Below are positions 17,026 to 27,364 of a stretch of DNA of 64,000 nt, in pieces. Both the position numbers and the translations under genes were made by a program. Within the stretch, counting starts at the first letter, position 1. Every line of letters begins with the position of its first letter. The stretch is from an uncultured Campylobacter sp. (GTDB lineage Bacteria > Campylobacterota > Campylobacteria > Campylobacterales > Campylobacteraceae): positions 1-64,000 of the forward strand of contig CAMUNZ010000001.1 of assembly GCA_947090385.1 (NCBI GenBank), given 5' to 3'. The notes under the pieces were generated by a model. It was not told the origin of the DNA and did not search any database. It was given only the letters and a program-made list of their open reading frames with translations.

Positions 17026-18285
17026 ATGACAACAAATTATGTTTTTAGGTTAAAAGATTGTATTTTAGGAGCACAATTTTTATTTGTGGCTTTTGGAGCT
17101 TTAGTTTTGATGCCGATTTTAACGGGGCTTGATACAAGCGTCGCACTTTTTACGGCAGGAGTTGGAACTTTAATTTTTCAATTTATTTGTCGCAAAAAAG
17201 TAGTGCCGATATTTTTAGCTAGCTCTTTTGCGTTTATTGCGCCTATTAGTTTTGCTATACAAGAATGGGGACTTAGCGCGGCTATGGGTGGCGTATTTGT
17301 TGCAGGACTTGCTTATAGCGCTTTTTCTTTTGTGGTTAGATATAAAGGATTTGAGTTTATAGATAAAATTTTACCGGCGATTGTTGTTGGGCCAGTAATT
17401 ATGACAATAGGATTAGTTTTAAGTCCAAATGCCGTAAGCATGGCTTTTCCAGATATAAACTCACTTGCAAAATATCAAATTTTAAATCCAAATTTCACAC
17501 AAAAAGATGCGATTATAATCGCTTTTATATCGCTTTTAGTCACATTAACCACAATTATGTTTGCAAAAGGAATTTTAAAACTAATACCTATTTTATGCGG
17601 AGTTGTGGCTGGTTATGCAATATCAGTATTTTATGGAATAGTAGATTTTGAAGCTGTAAAATCGGCTCCTTGGTTTAGAGTGCCAAATTTTACAACTCCT
17701 ACTTTTAAACTTGATGCGATTTTATATATGATTCCAGTTATCATAGCGCCGATTATCGAGCACATCGGAAATGTCATAGCCATAAGCAATGTCACAAAAG
17801 ATAATTTTGTAAAAAATCCAGGACTCGAAAATACGCTTTTAGGCGATGGAATCGCTACAAGCGCAGCGGCTTTATTAGCAGGACCACCTTGTACAACTTA
17901 TGCAGAAGTTACAGGTGCTGTAAGATTAACTAAAGCTTTTAATCCAGGCATTATGACGTGGTCGGCGATTGTAGCGATACTTTTAGCATTTGTAGGAAAA
18001 CTTGGCGCTTTGATTGCTTCGATTCCGGCTTGTGTTTTAGGCGGAATTATGATTTTGCTTTTTGGAATAATCGCAAGCGTTGGAATGGAAAGTTTGATTA
18101 AAGCAAAAGTTGATATGGACGAGCCTAGAAATATGATTATAATCGCTTTGATTTTAGTGCCAGCACTTGGCGGAATGGTGCTTAATTTTGGATTTGCGTC
18201 ATTTTCTCAAATCGGACTTGGTGCGATTTTAGGAGTTAGTTTAAATTTGATTTTGCCAAAAACAAAACAATTAACAAAAGATTAA
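17026..18285 (+). CDS. uraA: uracil/xanthine permease
   Basis: 419 residues with about 14 hydrophobic segments and the nucleobase-cation symporter signature 'VIIAPIIEHIGNVIAISNVT' in the middle, where Glu is the substrate-binding acid. 'GLENTLLGDGIATSAAALLAG' and 'PPCTTYAEVTGAVRLTKAF' follow as in UraA. It should import uracil or a related base with protons. AAGGAG precedes the ATG. The de novo pyrimidine genes pyrB and pyrC lie about 12 kb away. Confidence 0.88.
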   Translation: MTTNYVFRLKDCILGAQFLFVAFGALVLMPILTGLDTSVALFTAGVGTLIFQFICRKKVVPIFLASSFAFIAPISFAIQEWGLSAAMGGVFVAGLAYSAFSFVVRYKGFEFIDKILPAIVVGPVIMTIGLVLSPNAVSMAFPDINSLAKYQILNPNFTQKDAIIIAFISLLVTLTTIMFAKGILKLIPILCGVVAGYAISVFYGIVDFEAVKSAPWFRVPNFTTPTFKLDAILYMIPVIIAPIIEHIGNVIAISNVTKDNFVKNPGLENTLLGDGIATSAAALLAGPPCTTYAEVTGAVRLTKAFNPGIMTWSAIVAILLAFVGKLGALIASIPACVLGGIMILLFGIIASVGMESLIKAKVDMDEPRNMIIIALILVPALGGMVLNFGFASFSQIGLGAILGVSLNLILPKTKQLTKD

Positions 18286-18327
18286 AAATTTTTATATATT
18301 TTTGAGCAAAATTTTTAAGGGGATAAT

Positions 18328-19119
18328 ATGAAAATTTTAAAATTTATTTTTAGTTTTAGTTTATTTTTAGGACTTTTACAAGGAGCAAATTTAAATGAGA
18401 TAAAAGAACGTGGCTTTATAAAAATCGGCGTTTTTAGCGACAAACCGCCATTTGGTTTTATAGATCAAAATGGCAAAAATCAAGGCTTTGATATAGAACT
18501 TGCAAAAGAAATTTCAAAAGAACTTTTCAAAGATGAAAACAAAATCGAATTTTTGTTAGTCGAAGCGGCAAGCAGAGTTGAATTTTTGCAAGCTGATAAA
18601 GTTGATTTAATCTTAGCGAATTTCACAAAAACAAAAGAGCGTCAAAGAGTTGTTGATTTTGCAAAACCGTATATGAAAGTTAGCCTTGGAGTGGTTAGCA
18701 AAAATGGCGAAATTTCGGATTTAAATCAATTAAAAAACAAAACTTTAATCGTAAATAAAGGCACAACTGCCGATATATATTTTACAAAAAATCATCCAGA
18801 AATTAAACTTTTAAAATTCGATCAAAACACAGAGACTTTTGCAGCACTTTTAGACGCTAGAGGCGATGCTTTAGCACACGATAATACAATGCTTTTTGGT
18901 TGGGCAAAAAATAATCCAAATTTTTTGGTAGCAATCCCAAATTTAGGTGGCGTTGATGAGATTGCACCAGCCGTAAAAAAAGGAAATAAAGATTTGGTTA
19001 AATTTTTAGATGATCTCATAGAAAAACTCACAAAAGAGAAATTTTTCTATAAAGCTTATGAAAAAACTTTAAAAAACTCTTTTGGCGACAAAATTGAACC
19101 TCAAAATGTTATTTACTAA
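18328..19119 (+). CDS. cjaA: CjaA-like amino-acid (probably cysteine) binding protein
   Basis: 263 residues, a family 3 periplasmic solute-binding protein. 'FIKIGVFSDKPPFGFIDQNG', 'FLLVEAASRVEFL', 'ILANFTKTKERQRVVDF' and 'NKGTTADIYFTKNHPE' closely match what I recall of C. jejuni CjaA, reported as a cysteine-binding protein. The N-terminus MKILKFIFSFSLFLGLLQGA has no lipobox cysteine, whereas C. jejuni CjaA is a lipoprotein, so this version should be free in the periplasm. The matching permease/ATPase operon is probably 32059-37163, far away. An AAGGGG SD precedes ATG 18328. Confidence 0.85.
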   Translation: MKILKFIFSFSLFLGLLQGANLNEIKERGFIKIGVFSDKPPFGFIDQNGKNQGFDIELAKEISKELFKDENKIEFLLVEAASRVEFLQADKVDLILANFTKTKERQRVVDFAKPYMKVSLGVVSKNGEISDLNQLKNKTLIVNKGTTADIYFTKNHPEIKLLKFDQNTETFAALLDARGDALAHDNTMLFGWAKNNPNFLVAIPNLGGVDEIAPAVKKGNKDLVKFLDDLIEKLTKEKFFYKAYEKTLKNSFGDKIEPQNVIY

Positions 19120-19144
19120 AATTTTCGCCTTTTGGCGGAAATTT
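19119..19144 (+). terminator. stem-loop after cjaA
   Basis: Arms AAATTTTCGCC (19119-19129) and GGCGGAAATTT (19134-19144) with a TTTT loop and one G-T pair form an 11-bp stem. It starts at the cjaA stop codon. No U tract follows directly, and the next gene begins 8 nt later, so it may attenuate rather than fully stop transcription. Confidence 0.5.
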
Positions 19145-19152
19145 ATATAAAA

Positions 19153-19722
19153 ATGCTTTGCGTAAATTGTGAGCGTTTTAGTTTTGGATTGATTTGTAAA
19201 AATTGCAAACAAATTCTTAGCGACATTTCATTGACAAAAAGAATCGAAGACGGGCTTGAAATTTACTCATTTTATGGATATTCAGAAATAGAAAAACTAC
19301 TTTTTAGCAAACACAAAATTTATGGATCTAAAATTTTTGAAATTTTAGCAGATTTATCATTTGCAAAATTTGCTAAAAATTTTCAATTTAATGAAAAAAT
19401 TTCAGCAATCCCATTAGATGACAATGTAAAAAGTGGATATTCGCACACAGCCATTTTAGCAAAAGCTTTAAAAAGCAAATTTATAAAGCCAAAATTTCGA
19501 GTTTTAAGAGCAAAATCGCAAATTTCTTATCACGGAAAAAGTTTAGAATTTCGCAAAAATAATCCAAGAAATTATCAAATTCTTAAAAAAATAAATACGC
19601 CGATAATTTTGGTAGATGATATCGTCACAACGGGGCAAAGTTTAATGCAAGCAAGAGATATTTTGCAAAAAAACAACGAAGAAATTCTTTTTGCTTTAAC
19701 GCTTGCAGACGCAAGAATTTAA
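19153..19722 (+). CDS. ComFC-like phosphoribosyltransferase
   Basis: 189 residues from ATG 19153; an upstream TTG would add seven residues but lies in the hairpin. The N-terminal MLCVNCERFSFGLICKNCKQ is a four-Cys zinc site and 'PIILVDDIVTTGQSLMQA' is the PRPP-binding motif, both as in ComFC/GntX proteins used in DNA uptake. Directly upstream of gyrA, it matches C. jejuni Cj1028c (ctsW region), which supports a competence role. No clear SD is seen. Confidence 0.78.
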   Translation: MLCVNCERFSFGLICKNCKQILSDISLTKRIEDGLEIYSFYGYSEIEKLLFSKHKIYGSKIFEILADLSFAKFAKNFQFNEKISAIPLDDNVKSGYSHTAILAKALKSKFIKPKFRVLRAKSQISYHGKSLEFRKNNPRNYQILKKINTPIILVDDIVTTGQSLMQARDILQKNNEEILFALTLADARI

Positions 19723-19753
19723 AAATTTCAGCCACTTTAAATAAATTTTAAGC

Positions 19754-19759
19754 TATAAT
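19754..19759 (+). promoter_or_regulatory. -10 element of the gyrA promoter
   Basis: A consensus TATAAT lies 31 nt before the gyrA ATG, in T/A-rich DNA after the comFC-like gene. An AAGGAA SD follows. Its position suggests gyrA, asd and perhaps downstream genes start here. Confidence 0.6.
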
Positions 19760-19790
19760 CGCCGAATTTTTTAACTTTTAAGGAATTTTG

Positions 19791-22337
19791 ATGGAAGAAA
19801 TTTTAGATCAAGATATACAAAATATAGATGTCGTAGATACAATAAAAAATAGCTATTTAGATTATTCGATGAGTGTTATTATCGGTAGGGCGTTACCAGA
19901 TGCAAGAGATGGATTAAAACCAGTTCATAGACGAATTTTGTATGGAATGAATGATTTAAGTCTTGGTAGCAAAAGTCCTTATAAAAAATCAGCAAGAATT
20001 GTCGGAGATGTAATGGGAAAATATCATCCACACGGCGATATTGCGATATATGATGCATTAGTAAGGATGGCGCAACCTTTTTCTATGAGAATTCCAAGCG
20101 TAGATGGACAAGGAAACTTTGGATCGATTGATGGTGATGGTGCTGCTGCTATGCGTTACACAGAAGCTAGAATGACAAATTTAGCAGAAGAACTTTTAAA
20201 AGATATAGATAAAGATACAGTCGATTTTGTGCCAAATTACGATGATTCTATGAAAGAACCGGATGTTTTGCCTGCAAAAGTACCAAATTTGCTTTTAAAT
20301 GGAAGTAGCGGTATAGCAGTAGGTATGGCGACAAATATCCCGCCTCATAGTTTAGACGAATTAATCGATGGAATTTTACTTCTTTTAGACAAAAAAGATG
20401 CCAGTTTAGAAGAAATTATGGAGCATATAAAAGGTCCAGATTTTCCAACTGGAGGCATAATTTTTGGCAAAAAAGGAATAATTGAAGCTTACAAAACTGG
20501 ACGCGGACGTATTAAAATTCGCGCAAAAACTCATATAGAGACAAAATCAAATAAAGATGTAATCGTAATAGACGAAGTTCCTTATCAATGCAACAAAGCA
20601 AGACTTATCGAACAAATTGCCGGTTTAGTAAAAGATAAATTAATCGATGGAATTAGCGAAGTTAGAGACGAAAGCGATAGAGAAGGAATTCGCGTAGTAA
20701 TAGAATTAAAAAGAGATGCTATAAGTGAGATTGTTTTAAATAATTTATTTAAACAAACCGCTATGGAAGCGACTTTTGGCGTGATAATGCTAGCAATCAA
20801 TAACAAAGAGCCAAAAGTATTTAATTTAATGGAGCTTTTAAATTTATTTTTAAATCATAGAAAAACAGTCGTCATAAGAAGAACTATTTTTGATTTACAA
20901 AAAGCAAAAGCTAGGGCGCATATTTTAGAAGGCTTGACAATCGCACTTGAAAATATCGACGATGTGATTGAACTGATCAAAAACAGCCAAGATACAAATG
21001 ATGCAAGAAATGGCTTGATGCAGAAATTTGGACTTAGCGAACTTCAATCAAATGCAATTTTGGATATGAAACTTAGCCGTTTAACTGGATTAGAGCGAGA
21101 AAAAATAGAAAATGAATTAAAAGAACTTTTAGAATTAATAAAACATTTAGAAGAAATTCTAAAAAGCGAAGAGATGATTGAAAAAATCATAAGAGAAGAA
21201 TTGATAGAAATTAAAAACAAATTCAAATGTCCAAGAATTACAGAAATCGTGGATGATTACGAGGATTTTGATACAGAAGATTTAATTCCAAATGAAAATA
21301 TGGTAGTTACTATAACTCACCGCGGATATATAAAACGCGTCCCTAGCAAAACTTACGAAAAACAAAAACGTGGTGGAAAAGGTAAAGTGGCAGTTACTAC
21401 ATACGAAGATGATTTTATAGAAAATTTCTTTACATCAAATTCTCATGATACTTTAATGTTTATAAGCGATAAAGGGCAACTTTATTGGTTAAAAGTTTAT
21501 AAAATTCCGGAAGGCTCAAGAACTGCAAAAGGAAAAGCACTTGTAAATTTGATAAATTTACAACCAGATGAACAAATAAAAGCCATTATTAATACAACAG
21601 ACTTTAATGAAAACAAATCTATGGTATTTTTCACCAAAAATGGTCTAATAAAACGAACAAATTTAAGCGAATATAAAAACATAAGAACTATCGGAGTAAA
21701 AGCGATAAATCTTGATGAAAATGATGAAGTTGTAACGGCATTGATTATCGAAAAAGATGAATTTGATCTTGGAAATTTAAGTGAAGAAGCGATAAACGAA
21801 AGCGCAGAAAATTTAGAAGAAACTACAAATTCTCAATATCAAGGTCAAATGTTTTTAGTCGTTACGGAACAAGGCATGTGTATTAAATTTAATGCAAATT
21901 CAGTTAGAGAAATAGGACGAAATTCAAGAGGCATAACTGCTATCAAATTTAAAACAGATGATGATTTTGTAGTAGGAGCAGCTGTAATACAAAATGATAG
22001 TCAAGAAATTTTAAGTATTTCTAGCAAAGGTATTGGCAAACGAACAACTGCCGATGAATATAGATTAACTAAAAGAGGCGGAAAAGGCGTAATCGCTATG
22101 AAGCTTACAAATAAAACAGGCGATTTAATCGGCATAGTTATAGTCGATGATGCGCTTGATTTGATGGCACTTACGACAACTGGAAAGATGATTAGAGTAG
22201 ATATGGAATCTATAAGAAAAGCTGGTAGAAATACAAGCGGAGTAAAAATCATAAATGTCGATGGCGACGAAGTAAAAAGTGTAGCGATTTGTCCAAAAGA
22301 AGAAAAAGACGAGGAAGAAAACAATGAGGAAGTTTAA
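19791..22337 (+). CDS. gyrA: DNA gyrase subunit A
   Basis: 848 residues from ATG 19791, chosen for its AAGGAA SD. GyrA cuts and rejoins DNA during ATP-driven negative supercoiling with GyrB. Visible are the N-terminal '[20 protein letters not shown]', the active-site tyrosine in '[10 protein letters not shown]', a long coiled-coil stretch around residues 360-480, the GyrA box-like '[11 protein letters not shown]' and beta-pinwheel repeats after about residue 510. In the quinolone-resistance region the sequence is '[15 protein letters not shown]', with Ile84 where C. jejuni has Thr86 and E. coli Ser83. Asp88 is kept. The 3' end overlaps asd by 14 nt. Confidence 0.96.
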   Translation: MEEILDQDIQNIDVVDTIKNSYLDYSMSVIIGRALPDARDGLKPVHRRILYGMNDLSLGSKSPYKKSARIVGDVMGKYHPHGDIAIYDALVRMAQPFSMRIPSVDGQGNFGSIDGDGAAAMRYTEARMTNLAEELLKDIDKDTVDFVPNYDDSMKEPDVLPAKVPNLLLNGSSGIAVGMATNIPPHSLDELIDGILLLLDKKDASLEEIMEHIKGPDFPTGGIIFGKKGIIEAYKTGRGRIKIRAKTHIETKSNKDVIVIDEVPYQCNKARLIEQIAGLVKDKLIDGISEVRDESDREGIRVVIELKRDAISEIVLNNLFKQTAMEATFGVIMLAINNKEPKVFNLMELLNLFLNHRKTVVIRRTIFDLQKAKARAHILEGLTIALENIDDVIELIKNSQDTNDARNGLMQKFGLSELQSNAILDMKLSRLTGLEREKIENELKELLELIKHLEEILKSEEMIEKIIREELIEIKNKFKCPRITEIVDDYEDFDTEDLIPNENMVVTITHRGYIKRVPSKTYEKQKRGGKGKVAVTTYEDDFIENFFTSNSHDTLMFISDKGQLYWLKVYKIPEGSRTAKGKALVNLINLQPDEQIKAIINTTDFNENKSMVFFTKNGLIKRTNLSEYKNIRTIGVKAINLDENDEVVTALIIEKDEFDLGNLSEEAINESAENLEETTNSQYQGQMFLVVTEQGMCIKFNANSVREIGRNSRGITAIKFKTDDDFVVGAAVIQNDSQEILSISSKGIGKRTTADEYRLTKRGGKGVIAMKLTNKTGDLIGIVIVDDALDLMALTTTGKMIRVDMESIRKAGRNTSGVKIINVDGDEVKSVAICPKEEKDEEENNEEV

Positions 22338-23352
22338 TATAGCCGTTGTTGGTGCAACTGGCGCTGTTGGTGAAGAAATTTTTAAAGTTTTAGAGGAGTT
22401 AAAATTCCCCTATGGTGAAGTTTTACCTTTAGTTAGTTCTAGAAGTGCTGGAAGTGATGTGGAATTTGATGGCGAAATTTACAAAGCAGTTGAACTTACA
22501 GAAAATATTTTCGAAGAACATGAAATAGATATCGCTTTTTTTAGTGCTGGTGGCTCAGTTTCAGCGAAATTTGCACCACTCGCAGCACAAAGCGGAGCTT
22601 TAGTTATAGATAATACTAGCCATTTTAGAATGCAAAAAAATATCCCGTTAGTGGTGCCAGAATGTAATCCGCAAGATATCGCATTATGGAAAGAAACAGG
22701 TATAATCGCAAATCCAAACTGTTCAACTATCCAAATGGTGCAAATTTTAAAACCATTAAACGATACTTTTGATATACAAAGAGTTGATGTTAGCACATAT
22801 CAAGCAGTTAGCGGTGCTGGAAAAAAAGGCATGGAAGAGCTTGTAATGGAACTTCAAGCATTTTTTGCTTTTAAACTTGACGAATATGAAAACAAAGCAT
22901 TTCCTTATCAAATTGCTATGAATTTGATCCCGCATATTGATGTATTTTTGGATAATGGCTATACAAAAGAAGAGATGAAAATGGTAAATGAAACTCAAAA
23001 AATTTTGCATAAAAATTTCTCAGTTTCTGCAACTTGCGTTAGAGTGCCAGTTTTAAGAAGTCATAGCGAGGCTATAACTATAAAATTTGCAAATCCAATT
23101 GATGCCCAAAAAGCAAGAGAAGTTTTAAAAGCAGCCCCATCTGTTGTAGTTGTCGATAAACCAGAAGATAAAGAATATCCTATGCCGATAATCTCAACAG
23201 ATACAAATTTTACTTATGTTGGAAGAATCAGAAATGACAATTTTGACGATACGATTTTGCATTTATGGTGTTGTGCGGATCAAATCAGAGTCGGAGCAGC
23301 CACAAATGCGGTAAGAATCGCACTTGAATGGATAGAAAAATATAGTGATTAA
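22324..23352 (+). CDS. asd: aspartate-semialdehyde dehydrogenase
   Basis: 342 residues. It reduces aspartyl phosphate to aspartate semialdehyde, the branch point for lysine/diaminopimelate, methionine and threonine, and so feeds the thrC product in this window. '[19 protein letters not shown]' is the NADP-binding loop, '[12 protein letters not shown]' holds the catalytic Cys and '[13 protein letters not shown]' the substrate-binding region with the active-site His. The start overlaps the gyrA end by 14 nt. A perfect palindromic terminator follows the stop. Confidence 0.95.
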   Translation: MRKFNIAVVGATGAVGEEIFKVLEELKFPYGEVLPLVSSRSAGSDVEFDGEIYKAVELTENIFEEHEIDIAFFSAGGSVSAKFAPLAAQSGALVIDNTSHFRMQKNIPLVVPECNPQDIALWKETGIIANPNCSTIQMVQILKPLNDTFDIQRVDVSTYQAVSGAGKKGMEELVMELQAFFAFKLDEYENKAFPYQIAMNLIPHIDVFLDNGYTKEEMKMVNETQKILHKNFSVSATCVRVPVLRSHSEAITIKFANPIDAQKAREVLKAAPSVVVVDKPEDKEYPMPIISTDTNFTYVGRIRNDNFDDTILHLWCCADQIRVGAATNAVRIALEWIEKYSD

Positions 23353-23378
23353 TTTCCCAAAATTTTGGGAAATTTTTA
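23351..23378 (+). terminator. rho-independent terminator after asd
   Basis: A perfect 24-nt palindrome, aatttcccaaaattttggga followed by aatt (23351-23374), is followed by a T run. It begins at the asd stop codon and separates gyrA-asd from folE. Confidence 0.75.
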
Positions 23379-23398
23379 AATTTTAAAAGAGGCAAATT

Positions 23399-23983
23399 TT
23401 GACAAAAGAAAATTTAGAAAAATTTGAAAATTGTGTAAAAACTATAATCGAAATTTTGGGTGAAGATACAAAACGCGAGGGACTTTTAAAAACCCCAAAC
23501 AGAGTCGCAAAAGCTTATGAATTTTTTACCAGTGGATATTTGCAAGATCCAACTGAAATTTTAAACGAAGCACTTTTTACAAGCAATAATAGCGAGATGG
23601 TTTTGATTAAAGATATAGAATTTTATAGTCTTTGCGAGCACCATCTTTTACCAATTATCGGTAGAGCGCACGTGGCTTATATACCAAATGGTAAAGTTGT
23701 AGGCCTTTCAAAAATTCCTCGCCTTGTTAATGTTTTTGCTAGACGATTTCAAATTCAAGAACAACTAACTGAGCAAATCGCAGCCGCTCTTCAAGATACA
23801 ATTAAACCTCTTGGCGTCGGAGTTGTGATAGAAGCAAGACATATGTGCATAGAAATGCGCGGTGTAGAAAAGATAAACTCAGTAACTACAACCTCAGCAA
23901 TTCGCGGTAGTTTTATGACAAATGCAAACACTAGAAAAGAATTTTTCTCCCTTATAAATTCACCAAAAAACTCAAATTTTTAA
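23399..23983 (+). CDS. folE: GTP cyclohydrolase I
   Basis: 194 residues from a TTG with AGAGG upstream; no ATG fits the conserved N-terminus. FolE opens GTP to dihydroneopterin triphosphate, the first step of folate and queuosine precursors. '[20 protein letters not shown]' and '[14 protein letters not shown]' carry the zinc-binding Cys and His residues, and '[17 protein letters not shown]' is the substrate loop. It stands alone after the asd terminator. Confidence 0.94.
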   Translation: MTKENLEKFENCVKTIIEILGEDTKREGLLKTPNRVAKAYEFFTSGYLQDPTEILNEALFTSNNSEMVLIKDIEFYSLCEHHLLPIIGRAHVAYIPNGKVVGLSKIPRLVNVFARRFQIQEQLTEQIAAALQDTIKPLGVGVVIEARHMCIEMRGVEKINSVTTTSAIRGSFMTNANTRKEFFSLINSPKNSNF

Positions 23984-24013
23984 GTTTTTATTAAAATAAA
24001 AATTGTATTATGT

Positions 24014-25253
<1,240 letters not shown>

Positions 25254-25264
25254 AGGATTGTAAA

Positions 25265-26257
25265 ATGGCAAAAAATAGCTTAATAGGCGGTTCCATCTGG
25301 GACGAATATTCAAAAAAAGTTCAAGATAGGATGAATTTCCCAAAATTTATGGGAGAAATAACAGAAGAAGAAGCAAAAAAACAAAATGCGAAATTGATAA
25401 TAGCAGATTTTGGTGCCGAAAGTTGTGGCGATGCAGTTAGACTTTATTGGCTTGTAGATGAAAAAACAGATATCATAAAAGACGCGAAATTTAAAAGTTT
25501 TGGTTGTGGCACAGCAATCGCTAGCAGCGACGCTATGGCTGAGCTTTGTATAGGTAAAAAAGTTGATGAAGCGGTAAAAATCACAAATTTAGATGTTGAA
25601 TTTGCTTTAAGAGATGATCCAGACACGCCAGCCGTTCCACCACAAAAAATGCATTGTTCGGTTATGGCTTACGATGTTATAAAAGCAGCAGCAGCCCAAT
25701 ATAAAGGCGTAGATCCAGCAAATTTTGAAGATCAAATTATAGTTTGCGAATGCGCTAGAGTTTCGCTTGGAACTATAAAAGAAGTTATAAAATTAAACGA
25801 CTTAAAAAGTGTCGAAGAAATCACAGAATACACAAAAGCAGGAGCATTTTGTAAAAGCTGTATTAAGCCGGGCGGTCACGAAAAAAGAGAATATTATTTA
25901 ATCGACATTTTAGAGCAAACAAGAGCAGAGATGGCACAAGAAAGATTAAATGAATTAGCAAATTCTAAACCAAACGGCGGAAATTTAGATTTAAGTTTTG
26001 AAGAACTTAACACAATCGGTCAATTTAAAGCCGTCGAAAAGATAATCGACACAGAAATTCGCCCTATGTTGGCATTTGATGGTGGAAATTTAGAAATTTT
26101 AGATATCAAAAAAGCAGACAACGGAAAAATTGATATTTATATAAGATATCTTGGAGCTTGTAATGGATGCTCTAGCGGAAGCACAGGCACACTTTATGCG
26201 ATAGAAAATGTTTTACAAGAAAGCCTTTGTCCGAACATTAGAGTTTTACCAATTTGA
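25265..26257 (+). CDS. nifU: Fe-S cluster scaffold, full-length NifU
   Basis: 330 residues with three parts: an N-terminal IscU-like scaffold with Cys in 'GAESCGDAVRLYW', 'KSFGCGTAIASSDAMAEL' and 'MHCSVM'; a central [2Fe-2S] part with 'VCECARVSLGTIKEV' and 'FCKSCIKPGG'; and a C-terminal Nfu domain with 'GACNGCSSGSTGTLYAIE'. Clusters are built with sulfur from NifS, encoded 11 nt upstream. Its stop overlaps the following TTG start (TTGA). Confidence 0.95.
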   Translation: MAKNSLIGGSIWDEYSKKVQDRMNFPKFMGEITEEEAKKQNAKLIIADFGAESCGDAVRLYWLVDEKTDIIKDAKFKSFGCGTAIASSDAMAELCIGKKVDEAVKITNLDVEFALRDDPDTPAVPPQKMHCSVMAYDVIKAAAAQYKGVDPANFEDQIIVCECARVSLGTIKEVIKLNDLKSVEEITEYTKAGAFCKSCIKPGGHEKREYYLIDILEQTRAEMAQERLNELANSKPNGGNLDLSFEELNTIGQFKAVEKIIDTEIRPMLAFDGGNLEILDIKKADNGKIDIYIRYLGACNGCSSGSTGTLYAIENVLQESLCPNIRVLPI

Positions 26258-27273
26258 TAAAAATTCTTTTTATTTTTTTGCCGATTTTGCTATTTTGTAG
26301 CGAAATTAGGCTAATTTTTGTCGGCGATATCATGACGCATAACGCCCAATTAAAACAAGCAAAAATCGGCAACGATTACGATTTTTCAGGACAATTCAAA
26401 CAAATTTCACCATTTTTAAAAAATTCTGATTTTGTAGCGGGAAATTTCGAAAGTACAAGCGATAAAAGTAAAAATTTTAGCTCTTACCCTGCTTTTAATA
26501 CTCCACCACAAATTTTTAAATCTTTAAAAAATATCGGTTTTAAAGCCCTTTCAGTATCAAATAATCACTCTTTAGACATGAAAATTTCTGGTTTAAAATC
26601 GACTTTAAAAGAGATCAAAAAAGCAAATTTAAAAAGTTTTGGTAGTAAAGAAATATTGATACAAGAAATAAAAAATCTAAAATTTGGTTTTTTAGCTTAT
26701 TCTTACGGATTTAATGGATTTGAAAAATTTGTATCAAAAAAAGATAGAAATTTTATAAATTTTTTAGATGAAAAAAAGATAAAAAAAGATATAAAAAATT
26801 TGCGATCAAAAGTTGATTTTATAGTTGTTTATCCGCATTGGGGCGATGAATATTCACAAAAAGCAAACGATTTTCAAAAAAAACTTGCTAAAAAAATGAT
26901 AAATTTTGGCGCTGATTTTGTCATAGGAAATCATCCGCACACAACGCAAGAAGCGTTTTATTATTGCGATAAAAGATGCGGTTTTGTGGCTTTTAGTTTA
27001 GGAAATTTCATATCAAACCAACGTTATGAAACTTTGAAAAATTATGGTGTCGAGCGAAGTTTAGCAGTCGAAATTTTATTTAAAAACTCTCAAATTTCAC
27101 AAATAAATTTTCATCCGCTTTGGGTTGGAAAAATCGAAAACAAAATTCAAGTTTTTTTAGCAAAAGATTACAAAAATAAAAATTCAAAAATTTATCAAAA
27201 TAAAAGAGCAAAAAAGGCTTATTTTGATACTTTAAATCATTTAGATTTAAAAATTCTTCATACTCACAAATAA
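26254..27273 (+). CDS. CapA-like (PGA_cap) metallophosphatase-fold protein
   Basis: 339 residues from TTG 26254, coupled to nifU by a 4-nt overlap. The N-terminus (about residues 1-15) is a signal peptide or anchor. 'RLIFVGDIMTH', 'AGNFESTSD', 'LSVSNNHSLDM', 'VVYPHWGDEYS' and 'VIGNHPHTTQE' follow the order of the PgsA/CapA calcineurin-like family. Relatives take part in poly-gamma-glutamate export, but no other capsule genes of that type are seen here, so the function in this organism is open. A strong terminator lies 12 nt downstream. Confidence 0.75.
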   Translation: MIKILFIFLPILLFCSEIRLIFVGDIMTHNAQLKQAKIGNDYDFSGQFKQISPFLKNSDFVAGNFESTSDKSKNFSSYPAFNTPPQIFKSLKNIGFKALSVSNNHSLDMKISGLKSTLKEIKKANLKSFGSKEILIQEIKNLKFGFLAYSYGFNGFEKFVSKKDRNFINFLDEKKIKKDIKNLRSKVDFIVVYPHWGDEYSQKANDFQKKLAKKMINFGADFVIGNHPHTTQEAFYYCDKRCGFVAFSLGNFISNQRYETLKNYGVERSLAVEILFKNSQISQINFHPLWVGKIENKIQVFLAKDYKNKNSKIYQNKRAKKAYFDTLNHLDLKILHTHK

Positions 27274-27284
27274 AAAAGTTAATC

Positions 27285-27324
27285 AAATATAAATAAAAAA
27301 AATTTTTTTGTTTATATTTTTTTA
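27285..27324 (+). terminator. long AT-rich terminator after nifS-nifU-capA
   Basis: AAATATAAAT followed by A7 (27285-27301) pairs with T7GTTTATATTT (27303-27319) in a stem of about 17 bp with one T-G pair, and T residues follow. It separates the nif operon from the autotransporter gene. Confidence 0.65.
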
Positions 27325-27364
27325 TTATTATCACGCACTTTAATTTTAACACTAAAGGAAATTC

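Noticed and set aside
27080..27352. 90-residue minus-strand frame over the capA end
   Set aside because: It lies antisense to a well-supported gene and covers the terminator; composition is that of an AT-rich shadow.
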